Source: Paenibacillus sp. FSL K6-3182
GTDB lineage: Bacteria > Bacillota > Bacilli > Paenibacillales > Paenibacillaceae
Reading direction: 5' to 3'
Length of the DNA: 64,000 nt
NCBI RefSeq assembly: GCF_037976325.1
Contig: NZ_CP150265.1
Location: forward strand, 5,141,501-5,205,500
Translations under genes and position numbers: made by a program
Shown here: one piece after another, positions 1 to 7,935 of the stretch
How positions within the stretch are numbered: the first letter of the stretch is position 1
How the letters are laid out: the number at the start of each line of letters is the position of its first letter
The notes under the pieces: generated by a model
What the model was told of the DNA's origin: nothing
Seen by the model: the letters and a program-made list of their open reading frames with translations, nothing else
The model's database searches: none

Positions 1-122
1 ATCCATTTAACGGTTTGGATTCTTAATACTCCGCATGCCAGCTCATCATAAAACATGACGCTTTTATTTTGGCATATTTTAATGGTGCATCTCCCCATAA
101 GCTATCCACCTAATGAACAGAA

Positions 123-145
123 AACCACGTCCGATGGACGTGGTT
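123..145 (-). terminator. hairpin terminator after tRNA-like relic
   Basis: A perfect 10-bp inverted repeat (aaccacgtcc/ggacgtggtt) with a 3-base loop. It lies just 3' of the tRNA-like relic at 159-232 when read on the minus strand, the same arrangement as at the other tRNA relics in this window. It could also end the transcript of the SDR gene at 232-1110. Confidence 0.6.
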
Positions 146-158
146 GATTAGTTTAGTA

Positions 159-232
159 TGGTGGAACTTAGAGGGTCCCTGATTTCTACGAGCTAAGCGC
201 TCTCCTCCTATGGTTAGTTTCACTGCTCCGAT
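159..232 (-). pseudogene. degenerate tRNA relic (tRNA-Ala-like 3' part)
   Basis: On the minus strand this stretch contains GGAGAGCGCTTAGCTCG, then a poor anticodon/T-arm region, and ends with GTTCCACCA. The order and spacing follow the intact tRNA-Ala at 40280-40356 (GGGAGAGCGCTTCGCTGG ... TCTCCACCA), but the stems no longer pair well. It abuts the 3' end of the SDR gene and is followed by a hairpin at 123-145. It could be a relic of another tRNA species. Confidence 0.45.
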
Positions 233-1110
233 CAATTTCCAAAGAAGCCTTTCCGCCTTAGAATATCACATGTATCATTCCATAATTTACTTTGCATCTC
301 CTTCATTCCCCCAGGATGCACGGGTACTATGGGATCGCCGGCTCCTACATTATAATATCCGCCCGATTTTCCTTGATAGTTAGGATCAGTCATTAGACGA
401 ATAATGATATCGGCTCCTCTTCGCGGATCCCCAATACGAAAGAAATGGAGTAAACGCTCCAGCAACGAGGCGAACCATAGTTCTCTTCCAAGACCCGTAA
501 CATTAAATCCCGGATTCAGTGCATGAATGCTGATTCCTGTTCCATCCCATTTACGAGCAAGTTCAGCAGTAAACATAATATTTAAAAGTTTGGTTTTCCC
601 GTATACCGCGGATGAGCCTCTAGAAGTAAAAGGAGCTGTATCGAGTAAATCCGCCGGTATCTTAAGCTCCCCATGACGGCGAGAAGCCTCAGAAGCAACA
701 TTAACAACAGTTGCACTTCCTGCTTTTTTCAAGGAATGATGCAAGAGATGGGTCAATAACCATGGCGCAAAATAGTTCACAGCCATCATTTCTGCTAATC
801 CGTCTGACGTAATCCTCTGTTCAAATGCATGAAGGCCAGCGTTATTTAATAACACGTCAATCTTGGGAACTGCGTCTGATATTTCTTGACCCAAACGATT
901 GACATCCTTCATTGATGACAAATCACCATAGAAAAAGTTAATTTCAGCTGTTGGTGTCAGCTCCTTGATCATTTTTTCAGTTGCTTCTGCACGACTCTTA
1001 CTCCTCGCGGTTAGAACAAGATGAGCGCCTCGCTTAGCCATTTCGATTGCAACAAGCTGCCCCAAGCCACTTGTAGCGCCAGTAATTACAATTATCGGAT
1101 TTGCTGTCAT
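232..1110 (-). CDS. short-chain dehydrogenase/reductase (SDR) family oxidoreductase
   Basis: A 292-residue classical or slightly extended SDR, an NAD(P)-dependent oxidoreductase of unknown substrate. The N-terminal Rossmann motif TGATSGLG is at about residues 10-17, NNAG follows near residue 90, and the YGKTK catalytic motif is near residue 170. The length is on the long side, as in retinol-dehydrogenase-like SDRs. I start at ATG 1110 because AAAGGAG lies 7 bases upstream; the ATG two codons earlier is too close to that site. It is divergent from a MarR regulator at 1276, with two matching palindromes between them, so it is probably the regulator's target. The substrate cannot be read from sequence. 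Confidence 0.88.
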   Translation of the reverse strand: MTANPIIVITGATSGLGQLVAIEMAKRGAHLVLTARSKSRAEATEKMIKELTPTAEINFFYGDLSSMKDVNRLGQEISDAVPKIDVLLNNAGLHAFEQRITSDGLAEMMAVNYFAPWLLTHLLHHSLKKAGSATVVNVASEASRRHGELKIPADLLDTAPFTSRGSSAVYGKTKLLNIMFTAELARKWDGTGISIHALNPGFNVTGLGRELWFASLLERLLHFFRIGDPRRGADIIIRLMTDPNYQGKSGGYYNVGAGDPIVPVHPGGMKEMQSKLWNDTCDILRRKGFFGN

Positions 1111-1181
1111 CTTCATTCTCCTTTATATGGATTGCATGTTTTTCACGGTCATTTTGACATCTTATTGCTGAAAATATATAA

Positions 1182-1195
1182 TTGATATATATCAA
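1182..1195. promoter_or_regulatory. candidate MarR operator 1
   Basis: A perfect 14-bp palindrome, ttgatatatatcaa, in the divergent SDR/MarR intergenic region. A near-identical copy lies 28 bp away at 1210-1223. The paired arrangement between a MarR gene and its divergent neighbour is typical of autoregulated MarR sites; binding is inferred. Confidence 0.6.
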
Positions 1196-1209
1196 CTATA
1201 TATAAGTGA

Positions 1210-1223
1210 TTGATATATGTCAA
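1210..1223. promoter_or_regulatory. candidate MarR operator 2
   Basis: ttgatatatgtcaa differs at one base from the perfect palindrome at 1182-1195. It lies 28 bp (centre to centre) from that copy and about 50 bp before the MarR start codon. Confidence 0.55.
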
Positions 1224-1275
1224 TTAAATAATGAGTGTGCTTTCTTTGAAAAATCTAGGTTAGGTGGTACCAATA

Positions 1276-1746
1276 ATGAATGAAGAACGTAAAGACACGC
1301 TGAGAGGACAATTAGAGCTGAAGCTCGGCGAACAAATTAACGCCCTCATTAGCGCCTCGCATGCGCTGAATGTCAGAACTTCTGCTTATTTCGATTCCTC
1401 AATACAACCTGCGGCTTTCCATATTGTGAGATGGCTGTACTCCCATGGTCCAACAAGCGCCTCTATCTTGGCAGATTCAACTGCTATGGACCGAAGCTCG
1501 GTCAGCCGTCTCGTCAAACAACTAGAGATTTTGGGTTATGTAAAAAGGGAAAGCTCTCCGGATGATCGCCGAGCGATACTTCTTACTCTCACAGAACTTG
1601 GACGCAAAAAAATATTTGATGCTCTGCGGGATAAGGAAAACGTTTTTTATGAACGCATATCCCAATGGGATAATCAACAACTTGATACATTTATCGAAAT
1701 GCTTAAGTCCATTAATGGATTTGAGCAAAATAATGAGATCCTTTGA
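1276..1746 (+). CDS. MarR family transcriptional regulator
   Basis: A 156-residue winged-helix regulator. The recognition-helix region STAMDRSSVSRLVKQLE (about residues 70-86) and the wing DDRRAILLTLTELG (about residues 98-111) are standard MarR features, and the length fits the family. I use ATG 1276 because TAGGTGG lies 8 bases upstream; a GTG at 1264 overlaps that site. It is divergent from the SDR gene, with two copies of ttgatatatrtcaa between them. It likely represses itself and the SDR gene and is released by a small ligand or oxidation; the signal is unknown. Confidence 0.9.
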   Translation: MNEERKDTLRGQLELKLGEQINALISASHALNVRTSAYFDSSIQPAAFHIVRWLYSHGPTSASILADSTAMDRSSVSRLVKQLEILGYVKRESSPDDRRAILLTLTELGRKKIFDALRDKENVFYERISQWDNQQLDTFIEMLKSINGFEQNNEIL

Positions 1747-1836
1747 ATTGGCCAAGGCTGAAAAATGTACGACATGATCCTAAAAAATCGCCTAATTGGG
1801 CTTGCTCGATCATTGGATCCCCTTGCAAGGCTCCAC

Positions 1837-1886
1837 CAAACAACAAATAAACCACTTCAGATGAAGTAGTTTATTTGTTGTTTGGT
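1837..1886. terminator. long bidirectional hairpin downstream of MarR gene
   Basis: An almost perfect inverted repeat of about 22 bp per arm (ccaaacaacaaataaacc... and its complement), with the core cacttcagatgaagta. The core matches the hairpins at 8217-8240 and 25203-25226, each of which follows a tRNA-Ala relic. It would end transcription of the MarR gene and of anything arriving on the minus strand. ACCA-type tRNA ends flank it on both strands (plus strand GGCTCCACCA up to 1840, minus strand CTTCACCA from 1890). Confidence 0.6.
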
Positions 1887-1937
1887 GAAGTTTATTTGGG
1901 GCCTAACCTCTGACCTCATCGCGCAGCATGCTTTCCA
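1883..1937 (-). pseudogene. tRNA-Ala relic (anticodon and T-arm part)
   Basis: The minus strand reads GGAAAGCATGCTGCGCGATGAGGTCAG..., close to the tRNA-Ala order GGGAGAGCGCTTCGCTGG..GAAGAGGTCAG at 40280-40356, and ends CTTCACCA. Stems are broken, so it is not functional. It shares GATGAGGTCAG with the relic at 32391-32440. A 24-codon reading frame (1975 down to 1904) overlaps it and looks fortuitous. Confidence 0.5.
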
Positions 1938-1983
1938 AATGGTTTACTCGAAGATTGATATGACTGGGCTTATTCATATTTAT

Positions 1984-2442
1984 TTATCTCCTTTCATCAT
2001 TTACGGAATCACTTGTCTTAAGTCTAATGGCCATCAGTACATCTTCCCAATAAAGCTTCATTTGTTCACGCTTATTCGGATGATCCAGATTCTCTTGATG
2101 GAAACTGATCGTTGTTTTGTCAGGTTTATCGGATAGCAGCCGGATTTGCAGCGTAGATGTTTTCTCCCATTCGTTCTTCTCCCACTTTAACCGAAGCTGC
2201 TGAAACGGTTATACAACCCTAAATTCGCCAGAAATACCTTCAGGAGTCGTAAAAGTCTCTCCCTTGTGCAAATTTAAGAAAGATAGGCTGCCGAGCCATA
2301 ATTTCAGCCCTTCGGTAGAGGTGAGAAACGCCCATGCTTCTTCTTGCGAAATCGGAAACGTTCTCCGAACACCAACTTGATAACCCACCGATGCCGTTTG
2401 ACCAACTATTTTGCCTGATTCGGAATATTGTTTGTTACTCAT
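1984..2442 (-). pseudogene. SRPBCC/AHSA1-type gene interrupted by one in-frame stop
   Basis: From ATG 2442 (GGGAGG 5-10 bases upstream) the frame reads MSNKQYSESGKIVGQT... with the SRPBCC-like stretch RRTFPISQEEAWAFLTSTEG. It then hits TAA at 2209-2211 after GEFRVV. The same frame continues with no shift for 75 more codons (PFQQLRLKWEK ... QENLDHPNKREQMKLYWEDV) to a stop at 1984-1986, and this second part has the normal ending of an AHSA1/START-like domain. The single nonsense codon 78 is the only lesion seen. A palindrome matching that upstream of the neighbouring TetR gene covers 2464-2479, just before the start, so the two were probably co-regulated. Read-through or a base-call error would restore a 152-residue protein. 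Confidence 0.75.
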
Positions 2443-2463
2443 TGCAACACCTCCCAAATGGTT

Positions 2464-2479
2464 GTTGGTACTCACTAAC
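2464..2479. promoter_or_regulatory. candidate TetR operator (SRPBCC side)
   Basis: gttggtactcactaac, differing by one base from gttagtactcactaac at 3118-3133 before the TetR gene. It sits about 22 bp before the SRPBCC start codon, where repressor binding would block transcription. Confidence 0.6.
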
Positions 2480-2493
2480 TAATGCTTAAAAAA

Positions 2494-3072
2494 CTACGGA
2501 GTCAGAGCTCTAACAAATAATTCAATGCTCGATTGCATAAAATTTTGCTGGGTCACCTTAGTGATGGATGACGCACCAAATAGCTGTGTTATGAAAGCTC
2601 CATAATTCATCCACATGAAGGTAATCGCCTGTGTTTCCGCATCGGTTGCAATCAGTTTGTTCTTTTCCTGCATGTCTGCAAAATAATTCGTCAATAACTC
2701 CAATAGTTTCCGCGGATGCTTCTGCGCCTTCTCACGAATCTCGGCCAGCTCGTTGTCACTCAAGACAATGAGAAACAGTTTACGGTTTCGATCCATGATC
2801 TCATGATACATTTGGCTTATCATGAGCAAGTCCGCTCTCAAATCCCAAATTACTTTTTCATGAAAAATCTTAGTCATTTCAATCGAATAATGATAATGAT
2901 CGACTGCTTTGTCCAGTAGATTTTGCTTGCTTCCAAAATTGCGGAACAAGGTCATCTCGCTGACGCCCGCCGCTGCAGCTATCTCCTTCGTTGATACGCC
3001 TTTGTAGCCTTTCTCAGCCATTAAATCGATTGCTGCCAGCATCAGCTTGCTTTTATTGTCGGTGGTCATCCT
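2494..3072 (-). CDS. TetR/AcrR family transcriptional regulator
   Basis: A 192-residue regulator. The N-terminal helix-turn-helix is clear: AAIDLMAEKGYKGVSTKEIA, then AGVSEMTLFRNFGSKQNLLD (about residues 10-50); the C-terminal ligand domain is divergent, as usual. I start at ATG 3072, preceded by GGAG, rather than 61 codons upstream, since the extra N-terminus has no TetR character and would run across the operator. The operator-like gttagtactcactaac sits 45-60 bp upstream and recurs before the downstream SRPBCC gene, so it probably represses both itself and that gene. Confidence 0.88.
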   Translation of the reverse strand, partial: RMTTDNKSKLMLAAIDLMAEKGYKGVSTKEIAAAAGVSEMTLFRNFGSKQNLLDKAVDHYHYSIEMTKIFHEKVIWDLRADLLMISQMYHEIMDRNRKLFLIVLSDNELAEIREKAQKHPRKLLELLTNYFADMQEKNKLIATDAETQAITFMWMNYGAFITQLFGASSITKVTQQNFMQSSIELFVRALTP

Positions 3073-3117
3073 GTTCTCCAAATCCTCATTTATTTTATTA
3101 AATCCCAGGTATTTATA

Positions 3118-3133
3118 GTTAGTACTCACTAAC
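3118..3133. promoter_or_regulatory. candidate TetR operator (autoregulatory)
   Basis: The 16-bp sequence gttagtactcactaac has GTTAGT/ACTAAC arms around a 4-base centre. It lies directly upstream of the TetR start and recurs with one change at 2464-2479. Confidence 0.65.
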
Positions 3134-3329
3134 ATAATTTCTTTTAGAATATCGTTAACTTTCAGAAATGTCAACAGGCTCGTTGTTCCTCCGAGTGGCA
3201 ATGCCATAGAAATTTCCGAACCACCAAATAAATATGGATTGCTCGATAAACGCATTTTTGGATCTACTTACTCATTCCAATAACTGATATGCTAGCGAAA
3301 ATAAATCAGTATTGAAGGAGTGGTTGAGA

Positions 3330-3851
3330 ATGGATATGGTTCGTTACAAGATTAGAGAGGTGCTCGATAGCAACAAAATTAAAGCTTTCCTGAGCAAAGC
3401 GCGAATTGGCCATCTGGGTATGGTTGATGGTCAGTTGCCCTATGTTGTTCCGCTCAATTTTGTTTGGGCGAATGAGAAGCTTTATTTTCATGGTGCTGCA
3501 GGCGGGAGACGCAATCAGATCATGAGTGCGAATCCAGAGGTTTGTTTTACGGTTTGTGAAGAATATGGAACCATTACCGATCCAGTACCGGCTAAGACGG
3601 ACACAGCCTATATGAGTGTCATGATTTTCGGCAAGGCCGAGCTCATCGTTGATCTGGACGAAGCTACATACATGTTGCAGGAAATGCTCCACAAATATGT
3701 GCCTGGTTATTATAACCGCCCATTGTCCAAACAGCATGTAGATAAATACAGGTCTGCTGTTTTCAATACTTCTGTTCAGGTGTACCGAATTGACCCCCAT
3801 CATATAACAGCAAAAGAAAATCCGATTGAGGCAGAAAAAATGTACAAGTAA
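3330..3851 (+). CDS. pyridoxamine 5'-phosphate oxidase-like flavin-binding protein
   Basis: A 173-residue split-barrel protein of the PNPOx-like/NimA-type superfamily, which binds FMN or related flavins. Characteristic segments are ARIGHLGMVDGQLPYVVPLNF (about residues 23-43) and LYFHGAAGGRRNQIMSANPEVCF (about residues 50-72). The start at ATG 3330 follows GAAGGAG. It is first in a likely three-gene plus-strand run with a YggS-like PLP protein and a BenE-type carrier. It is not the canonical PdxH, so an exact reaction should not be assumed. Confidence 0.82.
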   Translation: MDMVRYKIREVLDSNKIKAFLSKARIGHLGMVDGQLPYVVPLNFVWANEKLYFHGAAGGRRNQIMSANPEVCFTVCEEYGTITDPVPAKTDTAYMSVMIFGKAELIVDLDEATYMLQEMLHKYVPGYYNRPLSKQHVDKYRSAVFNTSVQVYRIDPHHITAKENPIEAEKMYK

Positions 3852-3928
3852 AAAAAGTCTAAAGGATGACTATACAGAAAAAACATTGCGCATAGTCTGC
3901 GCGTTTCCAGAAAGAAGGCTGAACGAAC

Positions 3929-4672
3929 TTGGTCCATTTCGTTGAACAAAATCTTAGATCCGTAAGGGATCAGATGGAATTGGCTTGCCAGCACTCAGGA
4001 CGCAAGAAAGATGAAGTGAAGCTTTTGTTAGCGACAAAAACGGTTCAGTTTGAAAAGTTGCGCATTGCCATACAAGCGGGTGAAGTATTATTTGGCGAAA
4101 ATAAAGCTCAAGAACTTCGCGAGAAATTCCCACTTATGCAGCAGTACAACCAAGTAGAATGGCATTTTATCGGACATCTGCAAACGAATAAAGTGAAGGA
4201 CGTTATTAAATATGTCACCCTCATTCATTCTGTGGATCGTTTGAAGCTCGGAAAAGCCTTGCATCAGCAGCTCCTTAAAGAAAACAAAACTTTGGATATC
4301 TTGGTACAAGTCAATACATCATTTGAAGAAAGCAAATTCGGTGTTTTACCGGAATCTGCACTGGAGTTGGTTCAACAATTGTCTCATTTTGAAACATTAA
4401 ATGTTAAAGGCTTGATGACTATTGGAAAACTGAATGCTACAAATGACGAGACTCGACATTGCTTCCGCTTATTAAAAAAAATTCAATCACAGATTATAGA
4501 GAAGGAGCTGCCTAGGGTAGCAATGGATATTCTATCGATGGGCATGTCTGGGGATTTCAAGGTTGCTATTGAAGAAGGGTCAACCATTATAAGAGTAGGG
4601 ACAAGCGTATTTGGCAAGCGATATTTACCGGATGAGTATTACTGGGATGAAACCGCACAACAGAATGATTAG
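3929..4672 (+). CDS. YggS family pyridoxal phosphate homeostasis protein
   Basis: A 247-residue alanine-racemase-fold protein that binds PLP and influences B6 vitamer and amino-acid balance; no catalytic activity is established for the family. The PLP-lysine region LLLATKTV (about residues 30-37), FGENKAQEL (about residues 56-64), WHFIGHLQTNKVK (about residues 77-89), GLMTIG and SMGMSGDFKVAIEEGSTIIRVGTSVFG (about residues 203-229) are all present. The start is TTG 3929, with AGAAGG upstream. It is distinct from the usual copy near sepF/divIVA, so it may be an extra paralogue. It is followed 10 bases later by the BenE-type gene. Confidence 0.9.
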   Translation: MVHFVEQNLRSVRDQMELACQHSGRKKDEVKLLLATKTVQFEKLRIAIQAGEVLFGENKAQELREKFPLMQQYNQVEWHFIGHLQTNKVKDVIKYVTLIHSVDRLKLGKALHQQLLKENKTLDILVQVNTSFEESKFGVLPESALELVQQLSHFETLNVKGLMTIGKLNATNDETRHCFRLLKKIQSQIIEKELPRVAMDILSMGMSGDFKVAIEEGSTIIRVGTSVFGKRYLPDEYYWDETAQQND

Positions 4673-4682
4673 GAGAGAGAAT

Positions 4683-5909
4683 ATGGATACAATATCATCT
4701 TCACTGCGCAGCCGTGATTTTATATCTCCTACCATAGCTGCTTTAATATCTGTCATTGTCAACTATGGCGGGACCTTTGTTCTCGTATTTCAAGCAGCCA
4801 AAGCAGCTGGTCTGAGCGCTGAAATGACTGCTTCATGGGTAATGTCGATCTCCGTCGGTGTGGGAATTACTGGTATTTGGCTAAGTTATCGATACCGTGA
4901 ACCGATTATTACGGCTTGGTCCACACCAGGTGCAGCTTTTCTCGTTTCAGCATTAGCGGTAACCCCATATTCTGAAGTGATTGGCGCTTACATCATCTCT
5001 GCTTTAGCGTTTATTGCTTTGGGATTATCGGGAATGTTCGAGCGTTTCGTACGGCTTATTCCCTCAGGCATTGCTTCTGGTTTGCTGGCTGGCATTCTAT
5101 TGAAGTTTGGTATTTCAGCCTTCGGTGGAGCGGAATTTGACCCGTTACTTGTCGTTGTCCTATTTGCTGCTTATGTGATATTAAAAAGGTTTACATCCCG
5201 TTATGCTATCATCGGTATTTTAATAATTGGACTTATCTACTTGATTAGTGTGAAGAATGTAGATTTCAGCAATATCAAATGGGCAATCGCAACACCTATA
5301 TTTGTTGTTCCCGAGTTTTCATTTGATACTTTACTCAGCGTAGCATTACCTCTATTTGTTATTACTTTAACGGGGCAATATATGCCTGGAATGCTAGTAT
5401 TGCGAAATGATGGATTTAAAACGAGTGCGAATCCGATTTTGACAGTAACCGGTTTAGGCTCACTCCTTGCAGCACCATTCGGGTCGCATGCTTTTAATGT
5501 AGCAGCTATTACTGCAGCGATTTGTACAGGTAAAGACTCGCATGAAGACTCAAATAAACGTTATATAGCAGGAATTGCTTGTGGTATTTTTTACATTATC
5601 GTCGGCCTATTTGGTGTGACGCTAGCTGCTTTGTTTCTGATTCTTCCTGCCACCTTCATCGCGACGTTAGCCGGATTGGCCTTGCTTGGAACAATTGGCA
5701 GCAGCCTTGCAGGCGCTTTAATTGATCCCAAGGGACGTGAGACAGCTCTGATTACTTTTTTAGCAACGGCTGCAAATGTTACATTACTTGGTGTTGGCGG
5801 TGCATTTTGGGGTCTCGTTGCAGGTTTGGCCGCGCATATTTTGATACATGGACAATTCCGCCAAAAAACATCCAGAATGAGTAGAATAAAACAAGCTCAG
5901 CAGAAATAG
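4683..5909 (+). CDS. BenE family (benzoate/H+ symporter-type) membrane transporter
   Basis: A 408-residue, about 12-helix membrane protein. The family signatures GGTFVLVFQAAKAAGLS (about residues 25-41), AWSTPGAAFL (about residues 73-82), LTGQYMPGMLVLRNDGF and APFGSHAFNVAAITAAICTGKDSHED match BenE-type carriers. I start at ATG 4683, after AGGAGAG, rather than 24 codons upstream inside yggS. Its place behind PNPOx-like and YggS genes and opposite a MocR regulator suggests a substrate other than benzoate, perhaps a B6-related compound; that is inference. No aromatic catabolism genes are nearby. Confidence 0.87.
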   Translation: MDTISSSLRSRDFISPTIAALISVIVNYGGTFVLVFQAAKAAGLSAEMTASWVMSISVGVGITGIWLSYRYREPIITAWSTPGAAFLVSALAVTPYSEVIGAYIISALAFIALGLSGMFERFVRLIPSGIASGLLAGILLKFGISAFGGAEFDPLLVVVLFAAYVILKRFTSRYAIIGILIIGLIYLISVKNVDFSNIKWAIATPIFVVPEFSFDTLLSVALPLFVITLTGQYMPGMLVLRNDGFKTSANPILTVTGLGSLLAAPFGSHAFNVAAITAAICTGKDSHEDSNKRYIAGIACGIFYIIVGLFGVTLAALFLILPATFIATLAGLALLGTIGSSLAGALIDPKGRETALITFLATAANVTLLGVGGAFWGLVAGLAAHILIHGQFRQKTSRMSRIKQAQQK

Positions 5910-5957
5910 TAGGAAACATGATCATAAATACAGAGACAGATCGACTCACCCAAGAGA

Positions 5958-5991
5958 CGGAGATGTTCGAATTATAGCAGCATCTCCGCAA
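5958..5991. terminator. hairpin between convergent BenE and MocR genes
   Basis: cggagatg...catctccg forms an 8-bp stem around a 15-base loop between the BenE stop and the MocR stop. It overlaps the last codons of the MocR gene. No strong T-run follows, so its strength as a terminator is uncertain. Confidence 0.4.
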
Positions 5992-7402
5992 GACGATAAA
6001 TCCCTTTTTTTATTGCTGACTCATCTACTTTAGCAAAACCAAGCACCCACCCTTTTCGATTACTTTCCAAACAATAATGGCTAAGCGGATAAACGCGTAC
6101 TCCCTTTTCTAACGCTTGGTTCGTAAAGGCTTGTTCGTTAAACGAGTCTTCCGCTTCTAAAAACATGTGTAATCCCGTTTCTACGCCGCTAAGCTTGAAA
6201 CGTTCTCCTAAGCCAGATGAGCTAATGGCTTTCGACATCGCTTCATGTCTGCGCCGATATACGTTTCTGACCCTTCTCATGTGACGCATGAAATACCCAT
6301 GTTCAATAAAGTGTGTAAGCGTTAATTGCTCCATAATCGGAAGGTGACGATAGGTTAGCTCTTGGACTTGTGCTAGCTGGCGAATGGCTTTTTGGGGTCC
6401 AATGATTGCGGATATTCGTATACCAGGAGCAATCATTTTTGAAAAACTCATCATATACAATGTGTTCTGAGATTGCTGGCTAAACAACGTAGGCAACGGG
6501 TCGCCACGATACCGAAATTCGCTGTCATAGTCGTCTTCCACAATCCAAAATTGCTGCTGAGCAGCCATATATAGCAATTGTTGCCTGCGGGGCTCCGACA
6601 TGATCACCCCAACTGCACACTGATGTGAAGGCGTAACATAAACAAGCTTTGATTGTGGATGAATGTGGTCTACCTGTAATCCGTAATCATCAACAGGGAC
6701 AGGTACAACATTCATCCGCCGATATTTCATGGCCATCCATGCGGCGGGGAAACCGGGATCTTCTACGGAAACCGTTTCTCCTTCATTTAAAAGTGCTTGA
6801 GCGATCAAATCAAGGCTATGTTGTGCGCCCGAAGTTAAAATAATTTGATCGATATGCACGTGAACACCTCGCTCGAGTGACAGATAACGCCCAATCTGTT
6901 CGCGTAGTGGAACGAAACCATAAGCGTTGCCATATGTCCAACTGTCAAGGTCCGTTTCTTTCGAGGCTTGCAAAAATGAGTGTCTCCAGTTTTTCTGAAA
7001 ATGTTGATCCAAATAAGGCTCATGCGGGCTGAAATCGATCTCAACATTTTGATATTCTTTGCCTCTAAACCAGCTTTGCAAATGACTGACTGCTTCGTTT
7101 AATAAAGGTAACTCTGGGGTGATAGGCCCTTGGGGTTTCACATCCTCTGTAAAACTTGTTCTGCTGGTCCAGTCACTCACCCTTGTTCCGCCGCGCCTTG
7201 AAGTAACCGTGTAGCCGCGACTAAATAATTCCTCATAAACAATCTGTATCGTTGAACGAGAGACACCCACTAATAGTGCGAGTTCACGAGAAGGCAGCAG
7301 CAACTCGCCTGGCTGCCATTTACCGGTTGTGATATTATGGATTGCTTGATCAAGCAGTTGTTGCCATATTGGACGCTTGTCCTCACGGTTAATTTTCAGC
7401 AT
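5972..7402 (-). CDS. MocR/GabR-type PLP-dependent transcriptional regulator
   Basis: A 476-residue fusion of a GntR winged helix and an aminotransferase-fold domain. The first 75 residues contain PIWQQLLDQAIHNI and LPSRELALLVGVSRSTIQIVYEEL. The rest carries fold type I landmarks: LTSGAQHSLDLIAQ, YVTPSHQCAVGV, IVEDDYDSEFRY and SFSKMIAPGIR, with the PLP lysine in SFSK. Start ATG 7402 follows GAGGTG. Such regulators sense PLP or an amine bound to it, and often control B6 synthesis or salvage (PdxR) or amine catabolism. It converges on the PNPOx-like/YggS/BenE run; its own target is not shown, and I see no clear binding repeat. Confidence 0.9.
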   Translation of the reverse strand: MLKINREDKRPIWQQLLDQAIHNITTGKWQPGELLLPSRELALLVGVSRSTIQIVYEELFSRGYTVTSRRGGTRVSDWTSRTSFTEDVKPQGPITPELPLLNEAVSHLQSWFRGKEYQNVEIDFSPHEPYLDQHFQKNWRHSFLQASKETDLDSWTYGNAYGFVPLREQIGRYLSLERGVHVHIDQIILTSGAQHSLDLIAQALLNEGETVSVEDPGFPAAWMAMKYRRMNVVPVPVDDYGLQVDHIHPQSKLVYVTPSHQCAVGVIMSEPRRQQLLYMAAQQQFWIVEDDYDSEFRYRGDPLPTLFSQQSQNTLYMMSFSKMIAPGIRISAIIGPQKAIRQLAQVQELTYRHLPIMEQLTLTHFIEHGYFMRHMRRVRNVYRRRHEAMSKAISSSGLGERFKLSGVETGLHMFLEAEDSFNEQAFTNQALEKGVRVYPLSHYCLESNRKGWVLGFAKVDESAIKKGIYRLAEMLL

Positions 7403-7411
7403 CCTGTTCAC

Positions 7412-7655
7412 CTCTAGTTGTATTCGGATTAATTTATGGATTGCTTTAATTTCTTCTAATAATCATTTAGCAACATTCCATTACTTGAAATACTATCATG
7501 CTTCTAATTGCCCCAGCAATGTAGTTATAAAAAATAACCGATTCCATCCGACAATACTGCATTCAAATTTCTGCCGCAATAAATAATTTGAGGTAGTTGA
7601 ATTCTTGCCTCGGTTTCTACGATGACTACACAATGTTGAAAATCTAGCTATAGAA
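7412..7655. other. intergenic region upstream of MocR gene
   Basis: About 240 bases of AT-rich sequence holding the promoter of the MocR gene. Open frames here are short and lack ribosome binding sites. I see no tRNA, repeat or convincing paired MocR operator. Confidence 0.4.
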
Positions 7656-7696
7656 TTTAGATATGAAGCCTTTCGGAGTTTATTCCGAAAGGCTTT
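7656..7696. terminator. intrinsic terminator hairpin
   Basis: aagcctttcggagtttattccgaaaggctt forms a perfect 11-bp stem with flanking A and T runs. It stands alone between the MocR promoter region and the response-regulator remnant, with no intact gene ending at it on either side, so its parent gene may have been lost. Confidence 0.65.
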
Positions 7697-7740
7697 ATTC
7701 ATTATTTTCTAATGGAATATCATACACACAAAGATCAAAA

Positions 7741-7765
7741 TAAAAAACGGCATCTCTGCCGTTTC
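7741..7765. terminator. terminator identical in core to that of tRNA-Ala(GGC)
   Basis: aaacggcatctctgccgttt is the same hairpin that follows the intact tRNA-Ala at 40247-40266. Here no tRNA remains next to it. It may be a terminator copied with a tRNA 3' end and then separated from it. Confidence 0.55.
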
Positions 7766-7935
7766 TGTAGAGAAACTATCTAGGTATTCCGTTTCATCCC
7801 TAATCACATATTGTTTGCCTACCAAACTTTTATCTTCGAAAGCCGTCGAGAGAACAATTAAGGTCGTTGAAAACCCGAATGGGCTGCACCTATCAAGAAA
7901 GTTGGTCATTGATTCTGTAGTTTCGGATAACACCT

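Noticed and set aside
1806..1840. tRNA 3' end on the plus strand (GGATCCCCTTGCAAGGCTCCACCA region)
   Set aside because: Only the acceptor/CCA part resembles a tRNA and it may be created by the inverted repeat that follows; too weak to list as a feature.
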